Numbered from the stretch's first letter, positions 37,763 through 46,401 are shown. The stretch is 64,000 bases of DNA from Verrucomicrobiales bacterium (GCA_029213195.1 JARGNI010000004.1:124001-188000), one strand, 5' to 3'. A program made the numbers and translations. Notes: generated from the sequence alone by a model not told the origin.

Positions 37763-39205
37763 TCACTCTTTCACATCGAAACAGGCAAGATAGTTCTGGT
37801 CTCGAATATAAAGGCGACCCCCTGCCACGACGGGATAGGCCCAGGTATTCCGCCCGGACAATTGCTCGATCTCGAATTGCCCGAGCTTCTCGAATCCGTC
37901 CGGACTCGCCTTGGCCAGGGTGACCCCTCCGCCTTCCTCGTTGTAGCAAAAGAGGAGACCGTCAGCGATCAGGACGCTGCCCTTGGTCGTGAAACGCTCT
38001 TTGTGATTCCACACCATCTCCCCGGCCTCCCAGGACTGGCAGATGAGACCGGCCCCATCCGAGAAGCCATAAATGTGGTCGCCGAGTTTCACGACTCCGC
38101 CATGATGGTTTTTCATCTCGCGATTGTCCCATTCGTCGCTGGTCGATCGGCCCCGCACGTTTACGAGCTTGCATCCGACTCCGTATCCGGTCGTGATAAA
38201 GACCTGGTCATTGGCGACAACAGGAGTCGCCGCGACTGCCGTGGCCCCCCGCCAGTCGCTATCCCAAAGCTTCTTCCCTGTTTCCGCCTCGACACCCACA
38301 AGCATATTCATAAAGAGCTTCACGTATTGCTTTGTGCCCTTGATCTCAGCACCGACGATGGAGGTGTATTCCGCCGAACCCGCATTGTCGATATCGGCAC
38401 CCCAGATTTTCTCTCCTGTCGCGAGGTCGAGGGCGACGATGGAATCGCTCGAACCGCCGGGAGAAATGACGACGCGATCTCCGTCGACGAGAGGAGACTC
38501 GGTGTAGCCCCAGTGGCCCATGGCCCCGGAAAAGTCCGATCGGTAGTCCACCGACCAAAGCTCGCTTCCATTCTCGGCGTTGAGACAGACCAGTTTCCCG
38601 AGAGGAGAAAGCACGAGCAGTTTTCCATCCGCATAGGTCGGGGTCGAACGAGGACCAGCGCCCATACCTCCGTATCCTTCCCCATCATCACTCCCAAACG
38701 TCGTCTCCCAGATCTTCTCTCCCGTCTCTGGATTCAAGGCAAACGCCGTGAGCTGACCATTCACCGTGGCATTGTGGAACAAGGTCCCGTTCGCCACGAC
38801 AATGGTACTGTATCCTTCCCCGGCCTGATCGATCGACCACAATTTCTCCGGACCTCCTTCGGGCCACGATTTCAAAAGCCCGGTTTCCTGCGAAACATTC
38901 GTTTGCTCCGGACCACGAAAGCGGGGCCACTCTCCCGCACTTCCACCCGAGGTCGCAGTCGCGCTCTTTCCGGGATTGGCCGAGACGAAATCACGATCTT
39001 CCTGCGATAGACTGGTAAGGGGAACGCTGACTTCGCGGCCCTGGAAACCGAGAACGACATTTCCGTTTTCCGTTCGGAGAAACTCCGCCTCGATCTGTCG
39101 ACCAGTCGCCGCCTGTGTCCACGTTCGTGCCTCCAACGGCAGCGGCATCGAGGCCGCGGAAAAGAGGAAGGCGATGAGAATTGAAATAGGTGTTCGATTT
39201 TTCAT
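37763..39205 (-). CDS. Exported PQQ-like beta-propeller protein with N-terminal SHD1-like domain
   Basis: 480 residues from the ATG at 39205 (signal peptide MKNRTPISILIAFLFSAASM). Residues about 25-75 (RTWTQAATGRQIEAEFL then VPLTSLSQEDRDFV) resemble the SHD1 domain common in PVC exported proteins. Residues 95-480 form repeated propeller blades (GEWPRFRGPEQTNVS, NPETGEKIWE, LATGEKIWG, AETGKKLWD). Such proteins usually lack bound PQQ and act in assembly or binding. It is divergent from an ECF sigma and kinase pair 82 bases away, which may control it. A GTGAGAA/TTCTCAC hairpin overlaps its stop codon. Confidence 0.85.
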   Translation of the reverse strand: MKNRTPISILIAFLFSAASMPLPLEARTWTQAATGRQIEAEFLRTENGNVVLGFQGREVSVPLTSLSQEDRDFVSANPGKSATATSGGSAGEWPRFRGPEQTNVSQETGLLKSWPEGGPEKLWSIDQAGEGYSTIVVANGTLFHNATVNGQLTAFALNPETGEKIWETTFGSDDGEGYGGMGAGPRSTPTYADGKLLVLSPLGKLVCLNAENGSELWSVDYRSDFSGAMGHWGYTESPLVDGDRVVISPGGSSDSIVALDLATGEKIWGADIDNAGSAEYTSIVGAEIKGTKQYVKLFMNMLVGVEAETGKKLWDSDWRGATAVAATPVVANDQVFITTGYGVGCKLVNVRGRSTSDEWDNREMKNHHGGVVKLGDHIYGFSDGAGLICQSWEAGEMVWNHKERFTTKGSVLIADGLLFCYNEEGGGVTLAKASPDGFEKLGQFEIEQLSGRNTWAYPVVAGGRLYIRDQNYLACFDVKE

Positions 39206-39287
39206 ATACTCTCTTCTTCGAGAAAACGGGAAGCCGGTCGCAAGAAAAAGAAAAAAAGACCGTTCCCGATTTTCCTCCTTTCCTGCC

Positions 39288-40013
39288 ATGTCCGATCCCC
39301 ACCGAAATACTCAGGCCTTTTTCGCGACGACACGCTGGAGCATCGTGGCCCAGAGCCAGGGTGAGGGGCCCGACGCGCAACACGCGTTGGAAACCCTTTG
39401 CCGCACCTATTGGGAACCGCTCTATGCCTTCGCCCGGAGATCGGGCCAAAGATCGAGCGACGCCGAAGATTCGGTGCAGAGTTACTTCCGGATGCTGGTG
39501 GAAAAGGAACTCTTCACCGAGGCCGATGCGGATCGAGGGAAGCTGAGAACCTTTCTCCTGACCACCTTTCGCCGCTTCATTACCGATGAGCATCGTCACG
39601 CTTCCGCCCAGAAGCGGGGAGGTGCCTTCGAGCATCTGCCCTTCGATGCCGAGAAGGGAGAGTCCTGGTATGAACGACAGAGCAGTGAAGAGTCCGCCGA
39701 AAAGATCTTCGACCGTCGCTGGGCCCTCACCGTGATGGAGCAGGCCATGAAGAAACTCCGGGATCGCTGGGAGTCCCGAGGCAAGGTCGAGCAGTTCGAC
39801 CTGATCCGTCCCTACCTCACGGCTCCACCGGAGCCTCACGCCTACGCAGAGATCGGGGAAAAAACTGGTCTCGGACTGAGCGGGGTCAAATCTGCGGTCG
39901 CAAGGCTGCGGTCCCAGTTCGGAGAATTTCTCCGCGCCGAAGTTCGGGAAACGCAACTCGACGAGAAAAATTTCGAAGAAGAGATGCAGGCGCTTTTCTC
40001 CGCATTCTCCTGA
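39288..40013 (+). CDS. ECF-type sigma factor, PVC-expanded group, paired with a Ser/Thr kinase
   Basis: 241 residues from the ATG at 39288 (MSDPHRNTQAFFATTRWSIV). The TRWSIV opening, YWEPLYAFARR, DAEDSVQSYF and the C-terminal YAEIGEKTGLGLSGVKSAVARLRSQFGEFLR match the large ECF sigma families of Planctomycetes and Verrucomicrobiota. These are typically encoded beside a Ser/Thr protein kinase, as here, where the kinase starts one base after the sigma stop codon. The kinase may control sigma activity; this is inferred from position. Confidence 0.88.
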   Translation: MSDPHRNTQAFFATTRWSIVAQSQGEGPDAQHALETLCRTYWEPLYAFARRSGQRSSDAEDSVQSYFRMLVEKELFTEADADRGKLRTFLLTTFRRFITDEHRHASAQKRGGAFEHLPFDAEKGESWYERQSSEESAEKIFDRRWALTVMEQAMKKLRDRWESRGKVEQFDLIRPYLTAPPEPHAYAEIGEKTGLGLSGVKSAVARLRSQFGEFLRAEVRETQLDEKNFEEEMQALFSAFS

Positions 40014-40014
40014 C

Positions 40015-41352
40015 ATGGCTGACCCATCCGACAACTCCGACGACCTCCTCGAGGGGCTCGATCCCCAGGTGCTTTTTTCGGAAGGCTTCTCGACCCAGTC
40101 ACCCCTTCCGGAAATCCCCGGCTTCGCCCTGCGATCGAAGCTGGGGGAGGGGGGCATGGGAACCGTCTACCGTGCCTGGCAGGAGAGCCTGCAACGCGAG
40201 GTCGCTCTCAAACTCGTCCGGCCTGAACTGATCGCGCTGGAGCCGGACGCCACTTTCGAACGACTCGAACGAGAAGCACACTCGATGGCCAGGCTGAGCC
40301 ATCCCCACATCGTCTCTGTCTACGACTTCATTCGCTTCGATGACGAAACCGTCGCTCTCGTCCTGGAATTGATCGAGGGAGAAACGCTCCGTACCCTCCT
40401 TCACCGTCACAAGGAAAGCGGTCTCCCTGTCGGAGAATCCATGCGGCTGATCCGCGAGATCGGACAGGCCCTCGACGCAGCTCACGAAGCGGGCTTGGTT
40501 CACCGCGATATCAAGCCCGAGAACGTCCTGATCGATCTAGAAGGACACGCCCATGTCACCGATTTCGGGTTGGCGATTCCAATTGACGATGCCTCGACCC
40601 GATTGACGGCCTCCGGCACCACGGTGGGAACCCTCGCCTACCTCGCCCCGGAACAACTCGACGGGGCCCCGGTCGGCGTCGCGGCTGACCAGTTCAGCTT
40701 CTCCGTCTTGATTTACGAAATGTGGACGGGAGTCTGCCCGCGGGGGGTCGTCGAGCCACCCCACGAACTGCGCCGGGCGATTCATCCTGCAACCAGCCGG
40801 GTTCTCCTGCGAGCCATGAGCCGGAAACCCGAAGAACGTTTCCCTTCCGTCGCAGAGTTTGTGACCCGACTCTTCGGTGCCCAGAGGAAACGAAAGGGAT
40901 CCGGTCGCTCGAGGCGCATCCATTCCGGACGCGCAGGTTCCCGGAAAACCCTTTCCCGACGAAATGCCCTCCTTCTCGGCGGCGCTGCCACAGGAGCAGC
41001 GAGTCTTGCCGGTCTCGCCATCGGCATTCCCGCGTGGCAGGAGGAAAGAAGCTGGAATGATTTGCTGAAAACCGCCGAGGTAGACCGTCCTACCAAGGGA
41101 TATTGGATCCGAAACTCCAATGGATCCCTCACTTCGAAACCCGGTCTTGCCGTCCTCCCTCTATCCATCGGAGAAAACGAACTGGGCTACCGCTACGAGG
41201 TGCGTTGCCGGGTGAAGCAGGAAGACCGAGTCGATGGCTTCGCCTTGTGCTTTCAAACCCCGAAAGGATTCGGCTCCGTCGAGTTCAACGCCCACGGACG
41301 GATCAGGCTATCCGGGATTCAGAAAGTCAACGGGGTCATGCTCTGGGACTAG
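40015..41352 (+). CDS. Ser/Thr protein kinase, membrane-anchored, ending at an in-frame amber codon
   Basis: 445 residues. The kinase domain (about 36-290) has G-loop LGEGGMGTVY, Lys66 in VALKLV, HRDIKPENV (Asp165), DFGLA (Asp183) and APEQ. A basic stretch leads to SRRNALLLGGAATGAASLAG (about 314-333), a membrane helix with a twin-arginine-like motif. The extracytoplasmic domain then begins but is cut by TAG at 41350-41352. The same frame continues cleanly for 79 more codons to TGA at 41590-41592, completing what looks like a LamG/DUF1080-like domain. Nonsense mutation, sequencing error and stop readthrough are all possible. Confidence 0.85.
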   Translation: MADPSDNSDDLLEGLDPQVLFSEGFSTQSPLPEIPGFALRSKLGEGGMGTVYRAWQESLQREVALKLVRPELIALEPDATFERLEREAHSMARLSHPHIVSVYDFIRFDDETVALVLELIEGETLRTLLHRHKESGLPVGESMRLIREIGQALDAAHEAGLVHRDIKPENVLIDLEGHAHVTDFGLAIPIDDASTRLTASGTTVGTLAYLAPEQLDGAPVGVAADQFSFSVLIYEMWTGVCPRGVVEPPHELRRAIHPATSRVLLRAMSRKPEERFPSVAEFVTRLFGAQRKRKGSGRSRRIHSGRAGSRKTLSRRNALLLGGAATGAASLAGLAIGIPAWQEERSWNDLLKTAEVDRPTKGYWIRNSNGSLTSKPGLAVLPLSIGENELGYRYEVRCRVKQEDRVDGFALCFQTPKGFGSVEFNAHGRIRLSGIQKVNGVMLWD

Positions 41353-41592
41353 CCCGACTCACCCACGGTGGAAACTCCGCTCGGAAAATCCTTCGAGTTT
41401 CGACTTCGGGTCGAGGATTCCAAGCTCTCCTACTTTGTCGGAAAGCAGAAGATCGACGAGATCACGCTGGCTCCGGGAGACAATATCCACCTGCTCTGGC
41501 CCTGGGATTGGGACCAGCCACAAAATGGACTGGCGATCGCCTCGTATGATTCCCCGACCACCTTCCTCGAGGTCAAGTGGAGGGCGCTCTGA
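41353..41592 (+). other. In-frame continuation of the kinase after the TAG codon
   Basis: The frame downstream of TAG (PDSPTVETPLGKSFEFRLRV, then LLWPWDWDQPQNGLAIASYD, ending FLEVKWRAL) has the same codon style and completes the beta-rich domain begun at about residue 350 of the kinase. An internal ATG-like restart (GTG at 41368) is available but would make a fragment with no signal sequence. This is not an independent gene. Confidence 0.8.
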
Positions 41593-41701
41593 TTGGGCCC
41601 GTGCGAATGCCGGAAGAGACTCTGGTCGGGACGGATATTGAGAGTGAGTCATTTATCTACTGAATCAAAAGGGAATAACCTCTCACCTAGTACGCTCCCA
41701 T

Positions 41702-41853
41702 GGCCTGAAGGGCCGCCTGCACAAAGCCCAGGCGTTCAGGCCTGGATTCCCGATCCATCAAATTCCCACGGCCTGAAGGGCCGCCCGCACAAAGCGCAGG
41801 TCTTCAGGCCTGGGGATTTCCGATCCATCAAATTCGTGCGGCCTGAAAGGTCG
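41702..41853. repeat. REP-like palindromic repeats, two full units and one partial, left of transposase
   Basis: Two near-identical units start at 41702 and 41770, and a partial third at 41840 (spacing 68 and 70 bases). Each full unit is bounded by GGCCTGAA and TTCAGGCC, so it folds into a hairpin, and units are joined by CGATCCATCAAATT. The third unit includes TGCGGCCTGAAAGGTCG (41837-41853), whose exact inverted copy lies right of the transposase. Confidence 0.8.
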
Positions 41854-41867
41854 GGCGCGAGCGCGTG

Positions 41868-42320
41868 TCAGTCCCACACGTAACGCTCATCGTAATCGAC
41901 CTCATACCTTCGAAGAAACTCTCGGAATTCTTCCTGAAAAGAGACTTCCGAATGATGCTCTTTCTGGTTTCGAATATAATTCCTCGCAATTTCGACCTTC
42001 CCGGGGGAAACGCTGAACCAACCATATCCGGCCTGCCATTGGAACCTCGGATCCTTCTCAAACGTGAGATTCATCCACCGAGATGAATCCCCTTTTAACC
42101 GCCCGATGAAATCCTGATCGGATACTGATTTCGACTCGCACACCAAGAGATGCACGTGATCCGGCATTCCGTTGATCTCGATCAAGGTGCCACCCGCGCC
42201 GCGTACAATTCCACCAAGATACTCATACATTCGCTGCTCAACTTCGCCCGAAATCATCGGTTCGCGATTCTTGGTTGAAAAGATCAGGTGACCGTAATTG
42301 CAATGAAGCGATTGGGGCAT
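41868..42320 (-). mobile_element. IS200-like / REP-associated (RAYT) Y1 transposase
   Basis: 150 residues, the size of single-domain Y1 transposases. The HUH motif is MPDHVHLLV (His55, His57) and the catalytic Tyr is in IARNYIRNQKEHH (Tyr115). This class cleaves and joins single-stranded DNA at hairpins. The gene sits between REP-like palindromes on both sides with a perfect 17-base inverted repeat (41837-41853 and 42354-42370). There is no TnpB gene. The arrangement fits a RAYT with its REP sequences better than a complete IS200 element. Confidence 0.88.
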
Positions 42321-42353
42321 AGCGACATTCTACTTCAAATGAAAGCCCCCGGG

Positions 42354-42435
42354 CGACCTTTCAGGCCGCATTCTTCAGGACTCCCGGTTCCCGGTCCTGA
42401 AGGACCGGGCTTTGTTCGAAAGGGCCTTCAGCCCT
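42354..42435. repeat. REP-like hairpins right of the transposase
   Basis: CGACCTTTCAGGCCGCA at 42354-42370 is the exact reverse complement of the left repeat. A perfect hairpin follows: CCCGGTCC (42390-42397), loop TGAA, GGACCGGG (42402-42409). A third hairpin, AGGGC/GCCCT, is at 42421-42435. Confidence 0.75.
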
Positions 42436-42520
42436 GTTCAGGACTGAGTTCAGAAAAAATGATGAAATGCGATCCGCCAGAACAGGGTCGCATCATGGAC
42501 TCAACCCTATTGGGGAGAGT

Positions 42521-43996
42521 TCACTCCTCGGAAAAATCTGGATTCGGCTCAGGCATGGCAGCACCGAGATCCTTTTGCCAGGCTGACAGTTTCTCCTGCA
42601 GCTCCTTCACTTTCTCCGGATTCTCCGTAGCAAGGTTTTCGGACTCCCTTTCGTCGAGAGCGAGATCGTAAAGCTCGACTTCGTCGTATTCCCAGAACTC
42701 GATCAGTTTCCAACGGCCGTCCCGAATCGCCGCTCCGGGTGCCCATCCGGACCCGTGGTAATGCGGATAGTGCCAATGCAGGCTGCGTGGGGATTTCCAG
42801 CTGCCTCCTCGCAAGAGGGGCATCAGGGATTCTCCGTCCGGGTGAAGCTCCGGCTCGGGAACGAGATCGGCCAGCTCGAGGATGGTCGGGAAAAAATCGG
42901 TGCTCATGACCGGATCGATGCAGACAGAGCCAGCGGTCGTGACGCCCGGGACGCGGACCAGGGTCGCCTCGCGAATTCCTCCCTCATAGAGCCAGCCTTT
43001 GCCGGCACGCAGAGGGAGGTTGGACGTCGGCCCGACTCGATCTTTTCCATCATCGGGCCGGGTGCAGAGCCCTCCGTTGTCGGAGAAAAAGAAGACCGCG
43101 GTGGTTTCGGCAAGCCCTTCATCTTCGAGCGCCCTCAGGATGGCTCCGACGCTCTGGTCGACGGCTGCCACCATGGAAGCAAACTCGGGATTGTCCTGCC
43201 GGGACCGGGACTGGGCATTCTTTTCCGGGATCGGGTCCGGTGTCTCTCCCGGAAACAACTCCGCCGCCTTCGCACGGAAATGCTCGATCTCTTTCTCGTA
43301 GGGTTGGATGGGGGTGTGGACGTTGTAGTAGGAGAGATAGAGCAGGAAAGGCTTCTCCGGATCTCGATCGGCGAGAAACTGGATCGACTCCTCGGTGAGC
43401 CGCTCGGTCAGGTATTCGCCTTTCTCCTTCGCTTCGAGACGAGGATTCTTCCATGGAGCATAGTAGCCTCCGGGAGGGCTTCCCCGATCATGCCCGCCGA
43501 TGTTGATGTCGAATCCCTGGTCCTCGGGCCAGAACCCCTCGTCACCGAGGTGCCACTTGCCGGCAAAGAAGGTCGCGTACCCGTTTTCCTTCAGCTTCTC
43601 AGCAATGGTGACTTCTTCGAGCGCGAGCTGGTTGTGGTCTTCCAGCTTGAGAAACCGCTGCTTCCCGCCCTTGGGCGGGCTGGCTCCCGGGATCCAGTCC
43701 GTGATCCCGAGACGGGCGGGATGTTTTCCCGTCATGATGCTGGCTCGTGTCGGAGAACAGATCGAAGCCGCGGCGTAGCCGTTGGTGAACCGCATTCCCG
43801 ACTCGGCAAGAGCGTCAATATTCGGCGTCTCGTGAAAGGTGCTGCCGTTGCACCCGACATCGGCCCAGCCGAGGTCGTCGACGAGAAAGAAAAGGATGTT
43901 CCTTGGCTTGGCTTCGCTCGAGGAAACCAGGAACAGAAAAAGTGCGACGAAGAGAGTGGAGTTCCCACAAATTCTTCTCGCCATCATCTCAGTCAC
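42521..43996 (-). CDS. Exported arylsulfatase-type sulfatase
   Basis: 491 residues, possibly from the second ATG at 43984; signal peptide around [15 protein letters not shown]. The metal site opens [16 protein letters not shown]. The formylglycine motif is [19 protein letters not shown] with Cys80 (CxPxR). GKWHLGDEG and FFFSDNGG follow. It should release sulfate from sulfated glycans. A small Cys-rich exported protein is encoded three bases upstream on the same strand. Confidence 0.93.
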   Translation of the reverse strand: MTEMMARRICGNSTLFVALFLFLVSSSEAKPRNILFFLVDDLGWADVGCNGSTFHETPNIDALAESGMRFTNGYAAASICSPTRASIMTGKHPARLGITDWIPGASPPKGGKQRFLKLEDHNQLALEEVTIAEKLKENGYATFFAGKWHLGDEGFWPEDQGFDINIGGHDRGSPPGGYYAPWKNPRLEAKEKGEYLTERLTEESIQFLADRDPEKPFLLYLSYYNVHTPIQPYEKEIEHFRAKAAELFPGETPDPIPEKNAQSRSRQDNPEFASMVAAVDQSVGAILRALEDEGLAETTAVFFFSDNGGLCTRPDDGKDRVGPTSNLPLRAGKGWLYEGGIREATLVRVPGVTTAGSVCIDPVMSTDFFPTILELADLVPEPELHPDGESLMPLLRGGSWKSPRSLHWHYPHYHGSGWAPGAAIRDGRWKLIEFWEYDEVELYDLALDERESENLATENPEKVKELQEKLSAWQKDLGAAMPEPNPDFSEE

Positions 43997-43999
43997 GGA

Positions 44000-44311
44000 T
44001 CACTTGTTGCACTCGTAGCAACGAGAGTCCCGGACGACGCACTTCCAGGTGCGCTGGACACCGTTGGAGTAACGATCGCGATAGGTGATCACCTTGACGG
44101 TGTATTTCTCGTAGCGACCGCAGGGAAGACAGATCTTGCGCTCCTCGCACTCTGTCTTGATGCGAACCGTGTAGTACTTGATGACTCCGCGCGGTGGCTT
44201 GTAATCGCCGCGTCCACATTCGCAGTGAGAAAAGCGACCCGCTTCGGCCGAGGGAACGACAAAAGCGAATGCGATCGCGAAGAGGGAAAGGAAGAGCCAG
44301 GTTTTCGTCAT
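44000..44311 (-). CDS. Small exported Cys-rich protein, unknown
   Basis: 103 residues with signal peptide MTKTWLFLSLFAIAFAFVVP followed by SAEAG. The mature part of about 80 residues has eight Cys in pairs (HCECG, ECEERKICLPCG, WKC, RCYECNK) and many basic residues, suggesting disulfides or a zinc site. I recognise no family. The stop codon lies three bases before the sulfatase start, so the two are probably cotranscribed. A perfect 10-base-arm inverted repeat stands 13 bases upstream of its ATG. Confidence 0.7.
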   Translation of the reverse strand: MTKTWLFLSLFAIAFAFVVPSAEAGRFSHCECGRGDYKPPRGVIKYYTVRIKTECEERKICLPCGRYEKYTVKVITYRDRYSNGVQRTWKCVVRDSRCYECNK

Positions 44312-44324
44312 CGTAAAAAGCAGG

Positions 44325-44346
44325 TTGTCCTATTGGAATAGGACAA
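44325..44346. promoter_or_regulatory. Perfect inverted repeat, 10-base arms, before the Cys-rich/sulfatase operon
   Basis: Arms TTGTCCTATT (44325-44334) and AATAGGACAA (44337-44346) around a two-base centre. It lies 13 bases upstream of the ATG at 44311, where an operator is expected. It is also downstream of the FKBP gene on the same strand and is followed by a short T-run, so a terminator is the alternative. Confidence 0.6.
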
Positions 44347-44421
44347 ATGCGGCGACGAATCAAACCCTATTTCGCGCCAGCTGCGCAATTCCGAGCGCCA
44401 GGGCCGGGTTTGGAAACTCGA

Positions 44422-44895
44422 TCAGAGGACCTCGATCAGCTCGACCTCGAAGATCAGGGTCTCGTTGGGCCCAATCTTGGGAGGAGCGCCGCGAGCGCCA
44501 TAGGCGAGATGCGGTGGAACGATAAATCGATACTTGGCGCCTTCCTTCATCAGGGGAATGCCTTCCCTCCAACCCGGAATGACCTGGTTCAGCCCGAGAA
44601 CGGTGGGCTGACCTCGTTGCACACTGCTGTCGAAGACGGTGCCGTTCTGAAGAGTCCCGTGGTAGTGCACCCGCACCCGATTGTACTCGGTGGGGCGTTG
44701 TCCTTTCCCCGGACGAAGGACCTCATACTGCAGACCCGAGTAGGTCTTCTTCATGCCTCCCGAATTTCCCTGTCCGGAAATGGATTGCGGATCCGAGGGC
44801 TGCACGGTCGCAGATTCGACATCCGAGTCATTGGTCTGACAGGAGACCGATCCGAGGACACAGAGAGAGAGAAAGGGGAGAAACAGGCGCTTCAT
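44422..44895 (-). CDS. FKBP-type peptidyl-prolyl cis-trans isomerase, exported
   Basis: 157 residues from the ATG at 44895 (MKRLFLPFLSLCVLGSVSCQ); the Cys suggests a possible but weak lipobox. The FKBP domain covers the C-terminal 110 residues: VRVHYHGTLQNGTVFDSS, VIPGWREGIPLMKEGAKY, PHLAYGARGAPPKIGPNETL and FEVELIEV. It speeds folding of exported proteins. The frame extends upstream to 45060 but that part has no support. Confidence 0.92.
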   Translation of the reverse strand: MKRLFLPFLSLCVLGSVSCQTNDSDVESATVQPSDPQSISGQGNSGGMKKTYSGLQYEVLRPGKGQRPTEYNRVRVHYHGTLQNGTVFDSSVQRGQPTVLGLNQVIPGWREGIPLMKEGAKYRFIVPPHLAYGARGAPPKIGPNETLIFEVELIEVL

Positions 44896-45252
44896 AGGCA
44901 AGGCAGAGTTTCGTCTCGATCCGGCAGCTCCGAAAGGAAAAGTTTTCGTGGTCGGACCAGGAGCTATGGCAACGCGAATGGTAAAGAATGGAATCGAATG
45001 ATCGCGAATTGATTGCCTATTTCGTCTGAATCGCAACGGTTCCACTCGACCAAACGACAAGAATCCAAAAGGGAAATTTCATCTCCCGAAAAAGCCACCA
45101 CCATTCGCGGCCATTCTGTCACATTCGCGTCGCGAAGCGATTCGCGTTTTCTTTTAACGCGAAGGAAAACAATTCGCGAATCAATCGATTATCCCAACTC
45201 AATGCTGACCCTTCCCTTCGACCGAACGAGAAGACTGCGGCCCGCAGTAGCC
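44896..45252. other. Non-coding gap with clustered ATTCGCG motifs
   Basis: 357 bases without a credible gene. ATTCGCG or its complement occurs five times (around 45004, 45108, 45123, 45140 and 45172), once as the palindrome ATTCGCGAAT. TTCGCGTT (45141-45148) and AACGCGAA (45156-45163) form a perfect 8-base stem. It lies upstream of the FKBP gene and downstream of the rhodanese gene, both on the minus strand, so a regulatory cluster for the FKBP gene is possible. Confidence 0.5.
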
Positions 45253-45813
45253 CTACGGTTCCGGCTCCAGCTCGCCCCGCTTCTCCTCGTCGAGGAGACG
45301 TCCCCAGACCGAATTGTAGGGATGCACCCTGGCAGCCGGTTCCCCCGAAGCCGAGACCAGTTCCCCGCCTTCGTTGGCCCATCGGAAAATCCCGCCTTCG
45401 AGATGGAAGAGACGAACCGGGGAAACCTCGGCCAGCTCGCGAGCGATCTCGGCAGATCGCAAACCGACCGAACCATAGAGGAGCACCGTCTCGACCGGTT
45501 TCTCGGATCCTTCGAGGTGGTCGAGAATCGCTACGGCGGACGAAAGGGAAATCGCTCCGGGCAGGTGGGACATCGCATACTCTGCTTCCCCACGAATATC
45601 GACGAGAAGGGGAGGGGGGTCCTGCTGCAGGTAGAGTTGCAAAGTCGCCCCATCAATCGGAGCGACTTCGGGAAATTCCTGTCGGACGTGGGCGACGAGA
45701 CTGTCGATGGACTGATAAATCTCCAGTTTCCCGTAGCCGCATTTGCCGAGGAACAGGATCGCAAAGGTCCCCAGGAACATTCCCGCAATGATGAGAAGCC
45801 CTCGCGTCGTCAT
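45253..45813 (-). CDS. Membrane-anchored rhodanese-like protein lacking the catalytic Cys
   Basis: 186 residues. An N-terminal membrane helix (LLIIAGMFLGTFAILFLG) precedes a rhodanese domain (about 52-160): PPLLVDIRGEAEYAMSHLPGAI and LFHLEGGIFRWANEGGEL. The active-site loop, normally CxxGxRS, reads YGSVGLRSAE with Gly114 (codon GGT) where Cys (TGT/TGC) is expected. Sulfur transfer is therefore unlikely; a binding role is possible. The gene lies 12 bases after lspA on the same strand. Confidence 0.85.
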   Translation of the reverse strand: MTTRGLLIIAGMFLGTFAILFLGKCGYGKLEIYQSIDSLVAHVRQEFPEVAPIDGATLQLYLQQDPPPLLVDIRGEAEYAMSHLPGAISLSSAVAILDHLEGSEKPVETVLLYGSVGLRSAEIARELAEVSPVRLFHLEGGIFRWANEGGELVSASGEPAARVHPYNSVWGRLLDEEKRGELEPEP

Positions 45814-45825
45814 CGTGTCAGCGGA

Positions 45826-46401
45826 TCAGTCCCGGGCAGGCTCGTCGACTTTCTCGCCGTCTTCTTCTTTCGATGCCTTCGGATCAGGTGTCCCGGGCCC
45901 CCGAAACGCAGAGATCACGAGCAGGCCGGCGGCCACGCAAATGCAGGAGTCGGCCACATTGAAAGACGGAAAATGTCCTCCCGAAGAAGGCACGATCCGA
46001 TCATAGAATGGCAGGATGAAATCGAGAAAGTCGACGACATACCCTCGACCCGGGAGGGCACGGTCGGTGATATTCCCAAGAATCCCACTGATCAGCAATG
46101 CGGCTGCTACCTGGGTGATCTTGTCGGGAAAGGCTCCCTTTTTCCAAAGCAGGATGATCCCCGTCAGCGCTGTGATCCCGATCGCTCCGAAGATCCAGTT
46201 CGCATAGGGATTGCCATTGAACATGCCAAAGGCCATCCCCGTGTTGTGCACCCGGACGAGATTGAAGAAATCCGGGATGACCTCGATGACCTTGAATCCG
46301 TTCCCGGGCACCGTCGGATCAGGAAATGACTTCACGATCCACAGCTTGGTCAGCTGATCGAGAACGTAGAGCGGAAGGCTCAAGTAGAGGAGAAGTTTCA
46401 T
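45826..46401 (-). CDS. lspA: Lipoprotein signal peptidase
   Basis: 191 residues from the ATG at 46401 (MKLLLYLSLPLYVLDQLTKL). Four membrane helices are present, and the two catalytic Asp motifs are GNITDRALPGRGYVVDFLDF and FNVADSCICVAAG. A charged tail (ASKEEDGEKVDEP) extends the C-terminus. It removes signal peptides of prolipoproteins after Lgt acts. It overlaps the end of ileS by four bases, the classic ileS-lspA pair. Confidence 0.95.
   Translation of the reverse strand: MKLLLYLSLPLYVLDQLTKLWIVKSFPDPTVPGNGFKVIEVIPDFFNLVRVHNTGMAFGMFNGNPYANWIFGAIGITALTGIILLWKKGAFPDKITQVAAALLISGILGNITDRALPGRGYVVDFLDFILPFYDRIVPSSGGHFPSFNVADSCICVAAGLLVISAFRGPGTPDPKASKEEDGEKVDEPARD

Noticed and set aside
37747-37766. 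GTGAGAA/TTCTCAC hairpin as terminator of the SHD1/PQQ gene
   Set aside because: The stem overlaps the stop codon and no T-run follows on the minus strand, so intrinsic termination is not supported.
41702-41853. Spaced repeats as a CRISPR array
   Set aside because: Only two full units exist, they are palindromic and the intervening text is itself repeated; no cas genes are nearby.
42755-44341. Open frame of 528 codons on the plus strand
   Set aside because: It is antisense to the sulfatase and the Cys-rich gene; there is no signal peptide or known motif.
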